From Oscillospiraceae bacterium (GTDB taxonomy: Bacteria; Bacillota_A; Clostridia; Monoglobales; WRBX01): a DNA stretch of 6,858 bases. Location: positions 1-6,858 of the forward strand of contig WRBX01000032.1 in assembly GCA_009784335.1 (NCBI GenBank). Reading direction: 5' to 3'. Below are positions 6,124-6,858 of the stretch, piece by piece. Numbering within the stretch: position 1 is the first letter of the stretch; the number at the start of each line of letters is the position of its first letter. Made by a program: the position numbers and the translations under genes. The notes under the pieces were generated by a model. It ran no database searches and had not been told where the DNA came from. It saw nothing but the letters and a program-made list of their open reading frames with translations.

Positions 6124-6152
6124 ATTTTACAATAATTTAACATAAATGTCAA
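6124..6152 (-). promoter_or_regulatory. Sigma-A promoter of the S8 protease gene
   Basis: On the minus strand TTGACA (6147-6152) is followed after 17 nt by TAAAAT (6124-6129). The expected start near 6117 gives a leader of about 27 nt ahead of the ATG at 6090. The -35 begins 7 bp after the stop codon of the csaB-like gene and no terminator lies between them, so some read-through from csaB is likely. A 7-bp inverted repeat, TTAACAT (6137-6143) and ATGTTAA (6156-6162), flanks the -35 and may be an operator. Confidence 0.75.
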
Positions 6153-6173
6153 GAAATGTTAATTTTTTGTTAA
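6147..6173 (-). promoter_or_regulatory. PhoP-box-like direct repeats upstream of the S8 promoter
   Basis: Reading down the minus strand: TTAACA (6168-6173), 5 nt, TTAACA (6157-6162), 4 nt, TTGACA (6147-6152, the -35). Hexamers close to TT(A/C/T)ACA with an 11-bp period are what Bacillus PhoP binds as direct repeats at phosphate-starvation promoters. The two upstream copies overlap the 3' end of the csaB-like gene, and the AT-rich context makes chance matches plausible. Regulation by PhoP is inference only. Confidence 0.3.
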
Positions 6174-6858
6174 GATTTTTCTTACACATGCTATATCTTT
6201 CAAAGTTTCTTTTCGCAAGTTTTTTACTTTTCCCTCTAAAATATCACCTTTAACGCGTATAACATCTATATTCTTAATTATTCTATCAACATCAAAATTA
6301 TCCACATTTTCTAAAAATTCACTCATGCCAAGGCTATCGGTCACCGCCGCAACCTTTGGGTCATATGAAATCGCCACAAATGGCTTCCCCGCCACCGCCG
6401 AGTAAATAATCGCATGCAACCGCATTCCAATCATAAATTTCGCCCGTGAAATCACGCCAATCACATCCGGCGTATCCTCATAAATCTCCAAAATCTTGGC
6501 ACCGGAAATCCGCGCACAAATACTCCGCGTAATCCTATCATCCTTGGCACCTTGCATAATGATAAATACCGGTGTAAGCCTATGCTTTTCTTGAATTCGC
6601 GTGCACAAGCTTGTCATTTTTTGCGCAAATTCCCTATCCGCTTGTGCCCACGGTCGCACAGAAACGGCAAAATACTCTCCCTCTATCCCATTCTGCTCCA
6701 AAATCGCATCTATCCGCTCGCTGCTCGCACTTTCTAAATTAAATGCCGGATCGGCAGTTACATAAATATTTTGATTTTGAAGTCCCAATTCCCTGGCATA
6801 TTCAAAAGAATCCTCCTCACGCACAGTTATCACCGCAGCTTTTTCTAATATCTCCAAT
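6159..6858 (-). CDS. csaB: CsaB-family polysaccharide pyruvyltransferase, C-terminal part (cut by window edge)
   Basis: CsaB-type enzymes transfer pyruvate from phosphoenolpyruvate onto cell-wall polysaccharide, making the ketal that SLH-domain surface proteins bind. The visible 233 residues carry the family's landmarks: AVITVREEDSFEYARELG, followed by the ADPAF stretch, then SVRPW at the start of the second domain, then MIGMRLHAIIYSAVAGKPFV with AISYDPKV, the conserved C-terminal half of the active site (the RLHA histidine and the YD-KV stretch). Family members are usually about 350-370 residues, so roughly 120-135 N-terminal residues lie beyond the window. The codon at 6855-6857 is TTG inside a continuing frame and should not be taken as the true start. 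The stop at 6159-6161 precedes the protease promoter by 6 bp. The neighbouring protease has no SLH domain, so a functional link through SLH anchoring is not shown here; the link is at most a shared cell-envelope theme. Confidence 0.87.
   Translation of the reverse strand, partial: LEILEKAAVITVREEDSFEYARELGLQNQNIYVTADPAFNLESASSERIDAILEQNGIEGEYFAVSVRPWAQADREFAQKMTSLCTRIQEKHRLTPVFIIMQGAKDDRITRSICARISGAKILEIYEDTPDVIGVISRAKFMIGMRLHAIIYSAVAGKPFVAISYDPKVAAVTDSLGMSEFLENVDNFDVDRIIKNIDVIRVKGDILEGKVKNLRKETLKDIACVRKILTKN

Overview
The window looks like low-to-moderate GC DNA from a Firmicutes-type bacterium, probably an uncultured clostridium. The signs are AGGAG/GGGGGG-type ribosome binding sites, consensus sigma-A promoters, a CsaB-family cell-wall pyruvyltransferase, and a large exported protease built from domains typical of Firmicutes surface proteins (copper-amine-oxidase-N-like stalk, GLUG-type repeats, Pro/Thr linker, Ig-like domain). 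The lineage is inferred from gene content and signals, not from a phylogeny.

Layout. All protein genes lie on the minus strand. From right to left: the C-terminal two thirds of a csaB-like gene (6159-6858, cut by the window edge); a 1298-residue secreted subtilisin-like protease (2194-6090) with its own promoter inside the 47-bp gap and a terminator at 2149-2180; a 560-bp intergenic region (1634-2193); then a tight cluster of ddl (503-1630), a small nucleotidyltransferase-fold protein (106-516, overlapping ddl by 14 bp) and the first 31 codons of trpS (1-94, 11 bp further on). A TTGACA-N17-TAGTAT promoter directly before ddl probably drives these last three as one operon.

The most unusual part is the 560-bp intergenic region. 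It carries a near-consensus promoter on the plus strand (1791-1819) that leads to no credible protein gene but to about 300 nt of highly structured sequence ending in a hairpin plus T-run (2101-2123). The predicted RNA has paired 5' and 3' ends that meet in a near-perfect four-way junction. It also has a roughly 31-bp interrupted long arm with a self-complementary apical loop. I cannot assign it to a known family with confidence; 6S RNA, raiA-type RNA or an undescribed class are the options to test.

The second notable object is a 120-bp palindromic repeat element (933-1052) with perfect 23-bp terminal inverted repeats, inserted in frame inside ddl. It adds 40 codons to the ATP-grasp domain while leaving the gene open. 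Smaller observations are PhoP-box-like direct repeats at the protease promoter, inverted repeats overlapping all three promoters, and a 60-bp tandem duplication in the protease's Pro/Thr linker.
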